Below are positions 26,265 through 36,213 of a stretch of DNA of 50,515 nucleotides, piece by piece. The notes under the pieces are model-generated. The model searched no databases. It was not told where the DNA came from and was given only the letters and a program-made list of their open reading frames with translations. This stretch comes from Rhodoferax sp. (GTDB taxonomy: Bacteria > Pseudomonadota > Gammaproteobacteria > Burkholderiales > Burkholderiaceae_C), in NCBI GenBank assembly GCA_031291305.1, contig JARLJH010000008.1, positions 1-50,515 on the forward strand, read 5' to 3'. Made by a program: the position numbers and the translations under genes. How positions within the stretch are numbered: position 1 is the first letter of the stretch; each line of letters begins with the position of its first letter.

Positions 26265-26498
26265 TCAATAGTGCGGCGGCAACTCGTCGCGCAGACTGCG
26301 TGACGCGGTAGCACCTTCAGCGGGTGCTTGCTGGCGCAGCCACCGCACTTCCTGTGTCAGGTGGTCGATCTGATCTTGCTGGCGGATGATGATCTGGTCC
26401 AGCTTGTCCAGCAGGTCTTCGGTGAAACTGGCCTTGATCTCCAGGTTGGTCAGGCGTTCGGTCAGATCAATGTCTGTGGGCAGGGCATCGTGGCTCAT
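26265..26498 (-). CDS. slyX: SlyX family protein, 77 aa
   Basis: Small coiled-coil protein of unknown function. The heptad-like region LTERLTNLEIKASFTEDLLD followed by LDQIIIRQQDQIDHLTQEVR and the end SLRDELPPHY match SlyX. Located between prmC and grxD on the same strand. Confidence 0.9.
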   Translation of the reverse strand: MSHDALPTDIDLTERLTNLEIKASFTEDLLDKLDQIIIRQQDQIDHLTQEVRWLRQQAPAEGATASRSLRDELPPHY

Positions 26499-26573
26499 GG
26501 ACGGTTGGCTTTCGGAATAATCGTTGACATAGGGACGGTGTTAGCGCACGTGGTGGAATTGGCACCAGTCGGG

Positions 26574-27434
26574 TCAGGCTGACGGCTTCTGTCCGCCACT
26601 GCAGCGTTCGATACCAGCCAGATCACGGCGGGACTGCACGTGGGTGAAGCCGTTTTGCTCCAGGAGATCACGCACCGCCTCGGCCTGGTCGTAACCATGT
26701 TCCAGCAGCAGCCACCCACCCGGCTTGAGGTGCACAGGGGCTGTCGTGATGATTCGGCGAATGTCATCCAGGCCGTCGCTGCCGCTGGTCAGCGCTTGGT
26801 CGGGCTCATAACGTAGCGCAGCCAGATGAGGGTCGTGATCGGCAATGTAGGGCGGGTTGGAGACGATGCCGTCAAACGGTGATGTGCCAGCGGGAAGCGC
26901 GTCCAGCCACGGGCCCTGGTTGAAGCACACCTCAAGCTGCAGTCGCTGCGCATTGGCTTGCGCCACGGCGAGTGCCGCCGGGCTCAAGTCAGTGGCCCAG
27001 ACGTCCAACGTCGGGCGGCTGGCCTTGAGTGCCAGGGCAATCGCGCCGCTGCCGGTGCCCAGGTCCAGCACACGTGCGGTGGCGATGGCTGTGGTGGGTA
27101 GCACCTCCAGCGCCCAGTCCACCAGCGTCTCGGTGTCTGGCCTGGGCACCAGGACATCGGGCGTGACGCGCAAATCTAGGCCGTAAAACGCCTTGCTGCC
27201 CGTCAGGTAAGCCAGCGGCTCACCGGCCAGGCGGCGTTGGGCCAGGGCCTGCAAACGGTCGGCGCTGGCTGCGGGCAGTAGGTCGGTGTCGTGCGCCAGC
27301 AGCCAACCGCGTTGCGTGATCGGGATGCTCAGCACATGCAGCAGCAGCAACTGCGCGTCCAGCCGATCCAGACCGCGTTTCTGCAGATTCGCCAGCGTTT
27401 GCGCCAAGGTCGGTGAGTCAGGGGCTAGCATCAT
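26574..27434 (-). CDS. prmC: Peptide chain release factor glutamine methyltransferase, 286 aa
   Basis: Methylates the GGQ glutamine of release factors RF1 and RF2 using SAM. The N-terminal helical domain spans about 1-85; SAM motif VLDLGTGSGAIALALK lies near 117-132 and the catalytic NPPY in GIVSNPPYIADHD near 190. Located 70 bases after its substrate gene prfA, on the same strand. Two adjacent ATG codons (27434, 27431) leave the exact start open. Confidence 0.95.
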   Translation of the reverse strand: MMLAPDSPTLAQTLANLQKRGLDRLDAQLLLLHVLSIPITQRGWLLAHDTDLLPAASADRLQALAQRRLAGEPLAYLTGSKAFYGLDLRVTPDVLVPRPDTETLVDWALEVLPTTAIATARVLDLGTGSGAIALALKASRPTLDVWATDLSPAALAVAQANAQRLQLEVCFNQGPWLDALPAGTSPFDGIVSNPPYIADHDPHLAALRYEPDQALTSGSDGLDDIRRIITTAPVHLKPGGWLLLEHGYDQAEAVRDLLEQNGFTHVQSRRDLAGIERCSGGQKPSA

Positions 27435-27435
27435 G

Positions 27436-27505
27436 AATACTATATTTAGTAGAGCTGTATACCCAGATGAATCAAGGGCTAGAGCATGATTTGATATATA
27501 AGTTT
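27436..27505 (+). repeat. Dispersed repeat copy 3 (prfA-prmC gap)
   Basis: Contains ACTATATTTAGTAGAGCTG and AAGGGCTAGAGC. It occupies the complete gap between prfA and prmC and so lies within their probable common transcript. Confidence 0.6.
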
Positions 27506-28599
27506 CAGGCGTTGAGTTCTAACGCAGCCAACTGCTCTGCGGCCTCGTGTGCCTGCAATGCGTTGATCACATCGTCCAGATCACCTTCCATGATGCTCAG
27601 CAGTTTGTACAGCGTCAGGTTGATGCGGTGGTCAGTCAGGCGGCCTTGCGGAAAGTTGTAGGTGCGGATGCGATCACTGCGGTCGCCGCTACCGACCAGG
27701 CTTTTGCGTTCGGCAGATTCCTTGGCGGCGCGCTCGCTGCGGTCTTTTTCTTGGATGCGGGCGGTCAGCACGCGCAGCGCTTGCGCCTTGTTGCTGTGTT
27801 GGCTGCGCCCGTCCTGGCACTCGGCCACGATGCCGGTGGGCAGGTGCGTGATACGCACGGCCGAGTCGGTCTTGTTGATGTGCTGGCCACCGGCACCGCT
27901 GGCGCGGTAAGTGTCGATGCGCAGGTCAGACGGATTGATTTTGATGGCCTCGGCTTCGTCGGGCTCAGCCATGACCGCCACGGTGGCAGCGCTGGTGTGG
28001 ATGCGGCCTTGTGTTTCTGTCACGGGTACGCGCTGCACGCGGTGGCCACCGGACTCGAACTTGAGCGCGCCATAGACGTTGTCACCTTCGATGCGCAAGA
28101 CCACTTCCTTGTAGCCGCCGAGTTCACTGGCCGATTCACTCATGACCTCGTGCTTCCAGCCCTTGCGGTCGCAGTAGCGCAGGTACATGCGGGCCAGATC
28201 GGCCGCAAACAGGGCCGATTCGTCGCCGCCCGTGCCAGCACGGATTTCGACAAAGGCCGGGCGCGCGTCATCCGGGTCCTTAGGGAGCAACATGCGTTGC
28301 AGTTCGGCTTCCAGCTGTGCCAGTTCGGCACCGGCAGCATCGACCTCTTCCTGTGCCATTTGTTGCATGTCTGCATCGTCCGCAGCATCTTTGAGCATTT
28401 CTTGTGCACCTGCCAGATCAGACTCGCGTTGCTGGTAACGCAGCCAGCGGCCAGCCACGGCGGCCACGTCGGTGTGTTCTCGGGACAGTTTCAGGAACTG
28501 TTCCATGTCGCTCATGATGTCCTGGCGCGAGAGCAAAAACTCAAGCTCTCCCAGTCGGTCGGCGTAGCGGGCAAGTTGTTGTCGAAGAAAAGGTTTCAT
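27505..28599 (-). CDS. prfA: Peptide chain release factor 1, 364 aa
   Basis: Terminates translation at UAA and UAG. The stop-codon-reading PxT motif is P192-V-T194, specific for RF1. The catalytic GGQ is at 237-239 in [14 protein letters not shown]. Length is normal. Followed by prmC, which modifies the GGQ. A run of nine G (28642-28650) lies shortly upstream in the hemA-prfA gap. Confidence 0.97.
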   Translation of the reverse strand: MKPFLRQQLARYADRLGELEFLLSRQDIMSDMEQFLKLSREHTDVAAVAGRWLRYQQRESDLAGAQEMLKDAADDADMQQMAQEEVDAAGAELAQLEAELQRMLLPKDPDDARPAFVEIRAGTGGDESALFAADLARMYLRYCDRKGWKHEVMSESASELGGYKEVVLRIEGDNVYGALKFESGGHRVQRVPVTETQGRIHTSAATVAVMAEPDEAEAIKINPSDLRIDTYRASGAGGQHINKTDSAVRITHLPTGIVAECQDGRSQHSNKAQALRVLTARIQEKDRSERAAKESAERKSLVGSGDRSDRIRTYNFPQGRLTDHRINLTLYKLLSIMEGDLDDVINALQAHEAAEQLAALELNA

Positions 28600-28776
28600 G
28601 GGCGTCGGTTCGTGGCGTCAGCGGGTTGGCTGGTAAACGGTGGGGGGGGGCATGCTGATTCTGATTCGGCGGGTGATCCATGGATGGCAGGTTTGGCCCA
28701 CCAAGAGCAATTTGGAGTCTGCAGGCCGCGCCAAGACAAGCGCTTGCGCTGCTTGCAACTGCTGTGTGCAGCGCAG

Positions 28777-30036
28777 CTAACGCTCTTTGCGCAGGAAAAA
28801 GTGTTGTACCGCTGCGCTGGCGCGTTCGCGCGCGATGGAGTCACCGGCACGCAATTCAGCCATGGCACCGTGCAGCATTTTTTGCGTGATGCCTTTGGAC
28901 AGTGCCTCCAGCACGGTGTCGATGTCTTCGCCTTTGAGCAACAGTTTGCGCGCACGGGCGATCTCGGCGGCGCGCCACTCATCGGCCTGCGCATTCAGTG
29001 CCTGGATCAGTGGCACAGTGCTGCGTTGCTCCAGCCAATGCAAAAAGTTCTGTACACCGGCATCCACAATCGCTTCGGCCTGCGCCACAGCCGCCTGGCG
29101 GCTGGCCTGCGCGGTCTGTACCACACCAGCAAGATCATCGACGGTGTAAAGGTAAACGTCTTCGAGTTCTTTGACTTCGATTTCGATGTCACGCGGCACC
29201 GCCAGATCAACCATGAACATCGGGCGGCGACGGCGTTTTTTCAAGGCACGTTCCACCGCACCCAAGCCGATCAGTGGCAGCGTACTCGCAGTGCAACTTA
29301 TCACCGCATCAAACTCATGCAGGCGGTCCGGCATGTCAGACAGGCGCATCACCTCGGCGCCAAATTTGCAGGCCAATTCTTCGCCGCGCGCTAGCGTGCG
29401 GTTGGCAATGACCATGGCCTTCGGGTTCTTGGCGGCAAAGTGCGTGGCGCACAGGTCGATCATCTCGCCCGCGCCGACAAACAGCACTTTGACTTCATTC
29501 AGGTTCTCAAACAATTGACTGGCCAGGCGCACGGCGGCCGCAGCCATACTGATGGAGTGCGCGCCAATTTCGGTGGAGGTACGCACCTCTTTGGCCACGG
29601 CAAAAGATCGCTGAAACAACTGGCTGAGCGTGGTGCCCAGGGAGCCAGCGGCTTCTGCCGCGCGCACGGCATCCTTGATCTGGCCCAGTATCTGAGGTTC
29701 ACCCAGTACCATGGAATCCAGCCCGCTGGCCACGCGGAAGGCGTGGCGCGCGGCCAAACCATCGGTCAGGGTGTAAGCGTGTGCTTGAAGCAGGTCGCTG
29801 GAGACGCCGCCGCTTTTGGCCAGCCAGTCCATCGTGTGCTGAAGCTGGGGTTGCTCACAGGCGCAATAAATTTCGGTGCGGTTACAGGTGGAGATCAGCG
29901 CCACCTCAGGATGACGCGTCAACGCTCCACGCAAAGCGTGCAGGGTAGGGGCGATTTGATCGACCGCGAACGCAAACCGACCGCGCAGATCGAGCGGTGC
30001 GGTCGTGTGATTGATACCTAAAGCCCAGACTGCCAT
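28777..30036 (-). CDS. hemA: Glutamyl-tRNA reductase, 419 aa
   Basis: First step of C5 haem synthesis: reduces Glu-tRNA to glutamate-1-semialdehyde with NADPH. Catalytic Cys51 in [24 protein letters not shown] is the diagnostic GluTR motif; NADPH-binding FVGAGEM follows; the C-terminal dimerisation helices end at 28777. The haem-regulatory role of the N-terminal region cannot be judged. Same strand as prfA and prmC, the common hemA-prfA-prmC order. Confidence 0.96.
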   Translation of the reverse strand: MAVWALGINHTTAPLDLRGRFAFAVDQIAPTLHALRGALTRHPEVALISTCNRTEIYCACEQPQLQHTMDWLAKSGGVSSDLLQAHAYTLTDGLAARHAFRVASGLDSMVLGEPQILGQIKDAVRAAEAAGSLGTTLSQLFQRSFAVAKEVRTSTEIGAHSISMAAAAVRLASQLFENLNEVKVLFVGAGEMIDLCATHFAAKNPKAMVIANRTLARGEELACKFGAEVMRLSDMPDRLHEFDAVISCTASTLPLIGLGAVERALKKRRRRPMFMVDLAVPRDIEIEVKELEDVYLYTVDDLAGVVQTAQASRQAAVAQAEAIVDAGVQNFLHWLEQRSTVPLIQALNAQADEWRAAEIARARKLLLKGEDIDTVLEALSKGITQKMLHGAMAELRAGDSIARERASAAVQHFFLRKER

Positions 30037-30107
30037 GATGGAATTATAAAATTAACGCCATGCCGATGTCGTCACAATTGTTTCTTACTGTTTTATAGGC
30101 TTCACGG

Positions 30108-30377
30108 ATGGGTCTTTTTGCTTTCATCAACCATGCCACCAACTTTCTGGCCCCGGCACTCTGGATGGCATTGCTGATGCCTTTGAGTGCCAGGATCATC
30201 CTCAAAAAATGGTCATCATCCCTTTCTTTGAAAGGGGAGGTTGCTCTTCATTTCATAGTTGGCTGTGTGGTGCTTGTTGGCGGCTTGGTAGTCTTTGGAC
30301 ACGATGGAAAAATGCTGACCTACCTAGCGCTGGTGTTGGCTGTGGCCAGCAGCCAGTGGTTTTTGTCACGCCGGTGA
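30108..30377 (+). CDS. Small inner membrane protein, 89 aa
   Basis: Unrecognised protein with three likely membrane helices: about 8-28 (LAPALWMALLMPLSARII), 46-64 (ALHFIVGCVVLVGGLVVFG), and 69-85. Likely translated despite its size because the composition is strongly membrane-like. It is divergent from hemA and its end overlaps the end of the converging ugpQ by 12 bases. Function unknown. Confidence 0.7.
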   Translation: MGLFAFINHATNFLAPALWMALLMPLSARIILKKWSSSLSLKGEVALHFIVGCVVLVGGLVVFGHDGKMLTYLALVLAVASSQWFLSRR

Positions 30378-31145
30378 AAACACATCCACCCGGTCAGTGA
30401 TGATGCCATCTGTACCCAGGTCAATGAGTTTTTGCGCAGCCGTATCCAAATTGACGGTGTAGCTTAGGGTTCGCAGTCCGGCACTTTTGGCCTGCGCCAC
30501 GGTCATAGCATCCCACAGCGTGTAATCGCACACCACCGCCTGGCAGCCCAGCCGCTCAGCAGTCTCCAGCCAGCCGTCCCAGAGGTTTTCTAGCAGCAGA
30601 CCGCGTGGCAGTTCGGGCTGCGCTTGCAGCGCACCTTCCAGTGCGGGCACTTCAAAGGACGTCAATAAGGGCGGCACAGACGCACCGTGCCATAGGCGTG
30701 CGGCGTGTCGGGCCACCACCTGACCAGTGTGGTAATCGGTGCCGGGGCTAGGTTTGATCTCGATGTTCAGGTCAAAGCCGTTGCGTCGGCAGTAGCGGGC
30801 AATGGCTTCGAACGTGGGCAACGATTCACCCGCAAACGCATTGGAATGCCAACTACCGGCATCCAGCAAGGACAATGTGCCCCATGGGTGTTCACCTGCC
30901 ACAGCGCTCAAGCCGACACCCAGCGCTTCGTCGGCGTTGGTGGTGCGGTTGAGGGTGTCGTCATGCAACAAAAACGGCACACCATCGGCACTGAGCTTCA
31001 CATCGCATTCAAACATGCGGTAGCCGTGCGCGGCGCCAACACGAAAGGCAGCCAGCGTGTTTTCCGGCGCCAGCTTGCCTGCACCGCGATGGGCGATCCA
31101 GCGGGGGTAGGGCCAGGGCGCAAGGGTTTGGTCGACGGATTTCAT
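30366..31145 (-). CDS. ugpQ: Glycerophosphodiester phosphodiesterase, 259 aa
   Basis: Splits glycerophosphodiesters to glycerol-3-phosphate and an alcohol in the cytoplasm. GDPD family motifs: [18 protein letters not shown] (His and Arg-Gly metal and catalytic region, about 18-35), [19 protein letters not shown] (about 45-65), and NIEIKPSPG. The start overlaps the ugpC stop (ATGA). It is the last gene of the ugp operon. Confidence 0.94.
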   Translation of the reverse strand: MKSVDQTLAPWPYPRWIAHRGAGKLAPENTLAAFRVGAAHGYRMFECDVKLSADGVPFLLHDDTLNRTTNADEALGVGLSAVAGEHPWGTLSLLDAGSWHSNAFAGESLPTFEAIARYCRRNGFDLNIEIKPSPGTDYHTGQVVARHAARLWHGASVPPLLTSFEVPALEGALQAQPELPRGLLLENLWDGWLETAERLGCQAVVCDYTLWDAMTVAQAKSAGLRTLSYTVNLDTAAQKLIDLGTDGIITDRVDVFSPA

Positions 31146-32170
31146 GGTGTGTACTCCTTGCGTTTGCCAGTGGCAGCATCAAAGTGGTGGATTTTGTCAG
31201 GTCGTGGGGTGACGCAGAGAGTGTCGCCCAAGCTGGGTGCCGCGCGGGATTCTTCGGTGCGGATGATCACCAGCTCATCGGCGCTACCATGTAACCAACG
31301 GCCATAGGTCAGGCGCTCTGCCCCCAGCATTTCGACAGCCTCCACCACCAGTGCCCAACCCGATGGGGCGATATCCAGATGCTCGGGGCGCACGCCGACG
31401 ATGGTGTTCGGTGGCGCATCCGGTGCGCTCTTCAGCAGATTCATTGGTGGCGAACCGATGAAGCTGGCCACAAAGGTACTGGCCGGACGGTTGTAGACCT
31501 CTTCGGGCGTGCCAAACTGCTCCATCACGCCGCCGTTCATGACGATCATGCGTTGCGCAAGCGTCATGGCTTCGACCTGGTCGTGGGTGACAAACAGACT
31601 GGTGATGCCGAGTTCACGGTGGAGCTTCTGGATTTCCAACCGAGTCTGGGCGCGTAGCTTGGCATCCAGATTGGACAGTGGCTCGTCAAACAAAAACACC
31701 TGTGGCTGGCGCACGATGGCACGGCCCATGGCCACGCGCTGGCGCTGGCCGCCGGAGAGTTCGCGTGGTTTGCGCTGCAGGAAAGGGCCGATCTCCAAAA
31801 TCTTGGCGGCCTTGTCCACGCGAGTCTTGATCTCGTTCATGGGCACTTTGGCGATCTTCAGGCCGTAGGCCATGTTCTCGAACACGCTCATGTGCGGGTA
31901 CAGCGCATAGTTCTGGAACACCATGGCGATGTCGCGTTCGGCGGGTTCGAGGTTGTTGACCACGCGCGGGCCAATCAGGATTTGTCCTTCGCTGATTTCT
32001 TCCAGTCCGGCGACCATGCGCAAGAGTGTGGATTTGCCGCAGCCCGAGGGGCCGACGATGACGACAAATTCGCCGTCATGAATTTCGGCATTCACGCCGT
32101 GGATGACCTGGTTGGCCGTTTTACCGGAACCGTAGCGTTTGACGATGTTTTGGAGTGTGATGGAAGCCAT
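31142..32170 (-). CDS. ugpC: sn-glycerol-3-phosphate ABC transporter ATPase, 342 aa
   Basis: ATPase of the UgpABCE importer. Walker [10 protein letters not shown] (about 39-47), ABC signature [14 protein letters not shown], Walker [14 protein letters not shown] and switch His in [12 protein letters not shown]-terminal TOBE/regulatory domain (about 240-342) is present as in MalK-type ATPases. A 166-base gap separates it from ugpE. Confidence 0.95.
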   Translation of the reverse strand: MASITLQNIVKRYGSGKTANQVIHGVNAEIHDGEFVVIVGPSGCGKSTLLRMVAGLEEISEGQILIGPRVVNNLEPAERDIAMVFQNYALYPHMSVFENMAYGLKIAKVPMNEIKTRVDKAAKILEIGPFLQRKPRELSGGQRQRVAMGRAIVRQPQVFLFDEPLSNLDAKLRAQTRLEIQKLHRELGITSLFVTHDQVEAMTLAQRMIVMNGGVMEQFGTPEEVYNRPASTFVASFIGSPPMNLLKSAPDAPPNTIVGVRPEHLDIAPSGWALVVEAVEMLGAERLTYGRWLHGSADELVIIRTEESRAAPSLGDTLCVTPRPDKIHHFDAATGKRKEYTP

Positions 32171-32336
32171 GAATTCGGAGTTGGGTGTTGTCAGGTTCTA
32201 GAGCTGATGAGTAGCGGGTGTTGACTGGCTGATGGTCGATTTCTGCGCGTTTGGCAGTATGAGGCTCCCGGCTTTTTGCCAGCCACTGCGGTGGTGTGAT
32301 GGGTTGTTCGGACCATTAGAAAACCGATATCCGAAG

Positions 32337-33185
32337 TCATTTTTCGGTATCCACCAAGCCTTTGATGAACCACTTTTGCATGAGCACCACGACAACCGCC
32401 GGTGGCAGCATGGCCAGCACGGCGGTGGCCATGATCACATTGAATTCCGGCGCCGCATCACCGGTGCCGATGAGCTGTTTGATGCCCACGCCAATGGGGT
32501 ACATGTCCTGGCTGGTGGCGGAAATCAATGGCCACAGATACTGATTCCAGCCGTAAATGAACTGGATGACAAACAGCGCGGCAATGCTGGTGCTTGAGAG
32601 CGGCACCAGAATGTCTTTGAAGAAACGCATAGGGCCCGCACCATCTACCCGGGCGGCTTCCACCAGCTCATCGGGCACCGTCAGAAAAAATTGCCGGAAC
32701 AAAAAGGTGGCCGTGGCTGACGCAATGAGCGGCACCGACAACCCGGCATAGGTGTTGATCATGCCAAGGTCAGCCACCACCTGGTAGGTCGGGCCGATGC
32801 GCACTTCGACCGGCAGCATCAGGGTGATGAAGATCGCCCAGAAGCACAGTTTTCGCAAGGGAAAGCGGAAATACACCACGGCGAAGGCAGACAGCAGGGA
32901 AATACTGATCTTGCCAACCGTGATGATCGTGGTGGTAACAAAGCTCACCCACATCATGCGTGCGACCGGCATGGATGCATTGTCCTGACCGCTACCCGTC
33001 AGCGCTGCGCTGTAGCTGGCCCACAGATGACTGCCTGGCAACAAAGGCATGGGGGTTTGCATGATCTCTTGAGAGGTGTGGGTGGACGCCACAAAAGCCA
33101 GATAAATCGGGAAGGCCACCACCAACGCGCCCAGGATCATGATGGCGTGGGCGAGGATGCTGGTGCCCGTGTTGCGCTCAACCAT
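32337..33185 (-). CDS. ugpE: sn-glycerol-3-phosphate permease subunit, 282 aa
   Basis: Inner-membrane permease with six predicted helices. The EAA loop EAARVDGAGPMRFFKDILVPLS (about 195-216) is the contact site for UgpC. The N-terminal helix reads ILGALVVAFPIYLAFVAST. Order in the operon (after ugpA) and length match E. coli UgpE. Confidence 0.94.
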   Translation of the reverse strand: MVERNTGTSILAHAIMILGALVVAFPIYLAFVASTHTSQEIMQTPMPLLPGSHLWASYSAALTGSGQDNASMPVARMMWVSFVTTTIITVGKISISLLSAFAVVYFRFPLRKLCFWAIFITLMLPVEVRIGPTYQVVADLGMINTYAGLSVPLIASATATFLFRQFFLTVPDELVEAARVDGAGPMRFFKDILVPLSSTSIAALFVIQFIYGWNQYLWPLISATSQDMYPIGVGIKQLIGTGDAAPEFNVIMATAVLAMLPPAVVVVLMQKWFIKGLVDTEK

Positions 33186-33215
33186 GGCGTACTCCAGACA
33201 GGGGATGGGAAGTCA

Positions 33216-34097
33216 TCAGTAATGCACCTTTTTTTCTATGTAACGGAATTGGACGATGGTCAGCGCGATGACGATGACCATCAGCACGATGGATTGGGCC
33301 GCCGATCCGCCGTAATCCATGGCCCGAAAGCCATCAAAATACACGCGGTACACCAGGGTGGAGGTGGCTTTGCCAGGGCCACCCTGCGTGGTCGCATCGA
33401 TGATGGCAAAGGTGTCGAAGAAGGCGTACACCATGTTGATCACAAACAGGAAAAACGTGGTGGGGGCCAGCAAAGGAAGCTGAATGGTCCAGAATCGTCG
33501 CCACGGGTGGGCGCCGTCCATGGCAGCGGCTTCAATCAGCGCTTTGGGGATGGAATTGAGTCCCGCCAGAAAAAACAGGAAGTTGTAAGAAATTTGTTTC
33601 CACACCGCCGCCATCACGATCAAAGCCATGGCATGGTTGCTGTTGAGCAGGTGGTTCCAGTCGAAGCCCATGCGGTGCAGCGCCCAGGTGACCACGCCAA
33701 TAGAGGTGGAAAACATGAACGCCCAGAGCAAGCCCGAGACCACCGGTGCCACGGCATAAGGCAGGATCAGAATGGTCTTGTAGATCGTTGCCCCCTTGAT
33801 GATGCGGTCGGCAAAAATGGCCAGCATGAGCGCACAGCTCAGGCCCAGCACTGTCACCAGTGTGGAGAAAACCACCGTGGTCTGAAAAGAGGCTAGGTAG
33901 CTGCTGTCGTTCCAAAGCGCCTTAAAGTTGTCCAGCCCGACCCAGGTGACTGACGTGCCGAACGCATCCTGCTGCTGGACGCTTTGGATCAGTGCCTGAC
34001 CCGCAGGCCAAAAGAAGAACATCGCGACGATCAGCAACTGGGGTGCCAGCAATACCCAGGGTAACCAGGCGGAGCGAAAGAAAACACGTTTTTCCAT
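33216..34097 (-). CDS. ugpA: sn-glycerol-3-phosphate permease subunit, 293 aa
   Basis: Partner permease of UgpE. I use ATG 34097 (MEKRVFFRSAWLPWVLLAPQ); an upstream TTG adds two residues only. Six membrane helices; the EAA loop EAAAMDGAHPWRRFWTIQLPL (about 195-215) is clear. It lies 30 bases upstream of ugpE and 88 bases downstream of ugpB, with a strong hairpin in the latter gap. Confidence 0.94.
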   Translation of the reverse strand: MEKRVFFRSAWLPWVLLAPQLLIVAMFFFWPAGQALIQSVQQQDAFGTSVTWVGLDNFKALWNDSSYLASFQTTVVFSTLVTVLGLSCALMLAIFADRIIKGATIYKTILILPYAVAPVVSGLLWAFMFSTSIGVVTWALHRMGFDWNHLLNSNHAMALIVMAAVWKQISYNFLFFLAGLNSIPKALIEAAAMDGAHPWRRFWTIQLPLLAPTTFFLFVINMVYAFFDTFAIIDATTQGGPGKATSTLVYRVYFDGFRAMDYGGSAAQSIVLMVIVIALTIVQFRYIEKKVHY

Positions 34098-34119
34098 ACA
34101 CAACCGTTTGAATGAAACA

Positions 34120-34147
34120 ACCCGCCCATAGTGCTACGGGCGGGTTG
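34120..34147 (-). terminator. Intercistronic hairpin between ugpB and ugpA
   Basis: AACCCGCCC (34120-34128) and GGGCGGGTT (34139-34147) form a 9-bp stem. On the minus strand it is followed by GTTTCATTC, a poor U tract, so it would act as a partial terminator or as a 3' stabiliser for ugpB mRNA, giving more binding protein than permease. A second possible stem (GGTTGTT/AACAACC, 34144-34163) competes with it. Confidence 0.6.
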
Positions 34148-34185
34148 TTGGGGCAAACAACCCTTGCGGGTGCTATATCAAGGAT

Positions 34186-35487
34186 TTACTTGTTGGCTGC
34201 CTGAAACTTGACCAGCAGTTCATTGCCACGGGCAACGGCTGTGTCCAGGGCTTGCTTGGCGGTTTTCTTGCCGGTCCAGATTTGCTCAGTTTCCTCATCG
34301 ACGATCTGGCGGATCTGCACGAAGTTGCCCAGGCGCACGCCGCGTGACTTGTCGGTGGTCTTGCGGATCATCTGGTTGACCGCCACGTCGGTTCCTGGGT
34401 TCTTTTTGTAGAAGCCGGATTTTTCGGTCAGCTCAAACGCCGCCATGGTGATCGGCAGATAACCGGTGCGCTGGTGGCTGGCGGCCTGCACTTGCGGGCT
34501 GGACAGGTACTCAAAGAACTTGGCAACCCCTTTGTAGTGCTCAGCCGGTTTGCCCGACATCACCCACAGACTGGCACCGCCAATGATGGTGTTTTGGGGC
34601 GCACCAGGTACATCGGGGTAATAGGGCAGGGTGGATTCGGCAAACGGGAACTTGGCATCGCGTTTGAAGCCGGCGTAGCTGCCCGATGAGCCGACAAACA
34701 TCGCGCATTCACCAGAGGTGAAGGACGAGTTGGCTTTGCTGGCGCGACCTTTGTAAACGAACAGTCCCTGCTTGGCCATGTTGGACAGGTTCTCAAAGTG
34801 GCGCACATGCAGCGGTGAGTTGAATTCCAAACGCGCATCCAGACCGCCGAAACCGTTGGACTTGCTGGCGTAGCTGGTGTTGTGCCAGGTGGAGAAACTT
34901 TCCAGCTGGGCCCAAGTCATCCAGGAGGTGGTGAAGGGGCAGGTGCTGCCGCTGATTTTTAGCTTGGCGGCGTCGGCCACCACTTCAGGCCAGGTGGTCG
35001 GTGCTTTTTCGGGGTCCAGGCCGGCGGCTTTGAAGGCGTCTTTGTTGTAGTAAAAAACAGTGGTGGAACTGTTGAACGGCATGGACATCATCTGACCATT
35101 GGGCGCGGTGTAGTAACCGGTTACGGCTGGGATGTAGGCTTTGGGGTCGAACTTGACACCACCTTCTTTCATCACGTCGGCGACCGGCTTGACCGCACCC
35201 TTGGCATACATCATGGTGGCGGTGCCGACTTCAAACACTTGCAGAATGTCGGGTGCATTGTGGGCGCGGTAGGCGGCAATGCCTGCGGCCATGGACTCGT
35301 CGTATTGCCCTTTATAGGTGGGCACCACCTTGTACTCGCTCTGGCTGGCATTGAAATCCTTGGCCAGGTCGTTGACCCAGTCGTTCAAGGCACCGTCCAT
35401 CGAGTGCCACCACTGTATTTCGGTTGTTGCTTGAGCAGACAGCGCCAAAGTAGCAGCCATGGCTGCTACTACAAATTTCAATTTCAT
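34186..35487 (-). CDS. ugpB: sn-glycerol-3-phosphate-binding periplasmic protein, 433 aa
   Basis: Solute-binding protein delivering glycerol-3-phosphate and glycerophosphodiesters to UgpAE. AAGGAG precedes the ATG. Signal peptide MKLKFVVAAMAATLALSAQA. The mature start TEIQWWHSMDGALNDWVNDL is diagnostic of UgpB, as is YNKDAFKAAGLDPEKAPTTW. First gene of ugpBAECQ, with a Pho-box-like site about 50 bases upstream. Confidence 0.95.
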   Translation of the reverse strand: MKLKFVVAAMAATLALSAQATTEIQWWHSMDGALNDWVNDLAKDFNASQSEYKVVPTYKGQYDESMAAGIAAYRAHNAPDILQVFEVGTATMMYAKGAVKPVADVMKEGGVKFDPKAYIPAVTGYYTAPNGQMMSMPFNSSTTVFYYNKDAFKAAGLDPEKAPTTWPEVVADAAKLKISGSTCPFTTSWMTWAQLESFSTWHNTSYASKSNGFGGLDARLEFNSPLHVRHFENLSNMAKQGLFVYKGRASKANSSFTSGECAMFVGSSGSYAGFKRDAKFPFAESTLPYYPDVPGAPQNTIIGGASLWVMSGKPAEHYKGVAKFFEYLSSPQVQAASHQRTGYLPITMAAFELTEKSGFYKKNPGTDVAVNQMIRKTTDKSRGVRLGNFVQIRQIVDEETEQIWTGKKTAKQALDTAVARGNELLVKFQAANK

Positions 35488-35537
35488 AGAGACTCCTTAC
35501 GATAAAAAAGGCTGAGCGTAGCTGCATCAGATGAATA

Positions 35538-35559
35538 CTTTGTGACAAATAAGTGTCAC
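35538..35559 (-). promoter_or_regulatory. Pho-box-like site upstream of ugpB
   Basis: On the minus strand GTGACAC-TTAT-TTGTCAC-AAAG shows the Pho box layout of two 7-mers (consensus CTGTCAT/C), each followed by an AT-rich 4-mer. The second 7-mer fits well, the first less so. PhoB control of ugp is established in E. coli, which makes the reading plausible. The site is also an inverted repeat (GTGACA/TGTCAC). Confidence 0.5.
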
Positions 35560-35784
35560 TTTATTCCACCTTGGATTTAACACAGATTTTGGCGGGAGCC
35601 TCATCAGGGTTTTCATCAGGGACGGCCTTTGGATGACTCGGCATGACAAATGTGGAACGCATAGCAGCCCGCAAGCAGGCATGGATTTTTAGCGTATGAC
35701 GAATTGGTGACGCATAATTTGCCGTGATGTGAGTGGCATATATTTTTCGTGTCGCGCATTTATTGTTTATTCAGGGGTTCAAGT

Positions 35785-36159
35785 ATGCATTCCTTCAAGC
35801 AGGTTTTTTTGTTCGGCTCACTAGCATGGGTGGCGGCCACAGGTGCGCTGGCTCAGGATACCTCTCAGGCCGGGCAAGCTGTCACCAACGCCTTGCAAGC
35901 CAGTGGTCACGCCAGTGCCAGCGCGGCGCACAGCATCGCGGCTTCCGGGCAACTGACTTCGGCGGCCATCGCCATTCCCCTGATGTCTGCGGGAGCCGTG
36001 GCGGGCTCCGTGGGGGCGGCAAGCACGGGTGCTGCTGGCGAATCGATGCGCGCTGCAACGGCACCTATCGGGACGCCGCTTGAGATTACCGACGAATCCA
36101 TCACGGTGATGTCTCCCAAGGAAGCGCTCAAACCTAAAAGCCAGTCTCCAAGTCTTTAA
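35785..36159 (+). CDS. Secreted hypothetical protein, 124 aa
   Basis: Unrecognised. I use ATG 35785 because it gives a clean signal peptide, MHSFKQVFLFGSLAWVAATG ending ALAQ; a frame start at 35749 would place it internally. The mature part is rich in Ala, Ser and Gly (residues about 25-80), with a possible hydrophobic segment AIAIPLMSAGAVAGSVGAA, and ends in a charged tail. Adjacent to the DUF2145 gene on the same strand (54 bases apart), so they are likely one operon. Function unknown. Confidence 0.65.
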   Translation: MHSFKQVFLFGSLAWVAATGALAQDTSQAGQAVTNALQASGHASASAAHSIAASGQLTSAAIAIPLMSAGAVAGSVGAASTGAAGESMRAATAPIGTPLEITDESITVMSPKEALKPKSQSPSL

Positions 36160-36213
36160 AGTGATCGCAGGGCGGTTGGGCGGTATGGACGTATTTATCT
36201 GGAGAGTCAAGTC

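Noticed and set aside
27547-29394. 615-codon plus-strand frame over prfA and hemA
   Set aside because: Shadow of two well-identified minus-strand genes with complete motifs.
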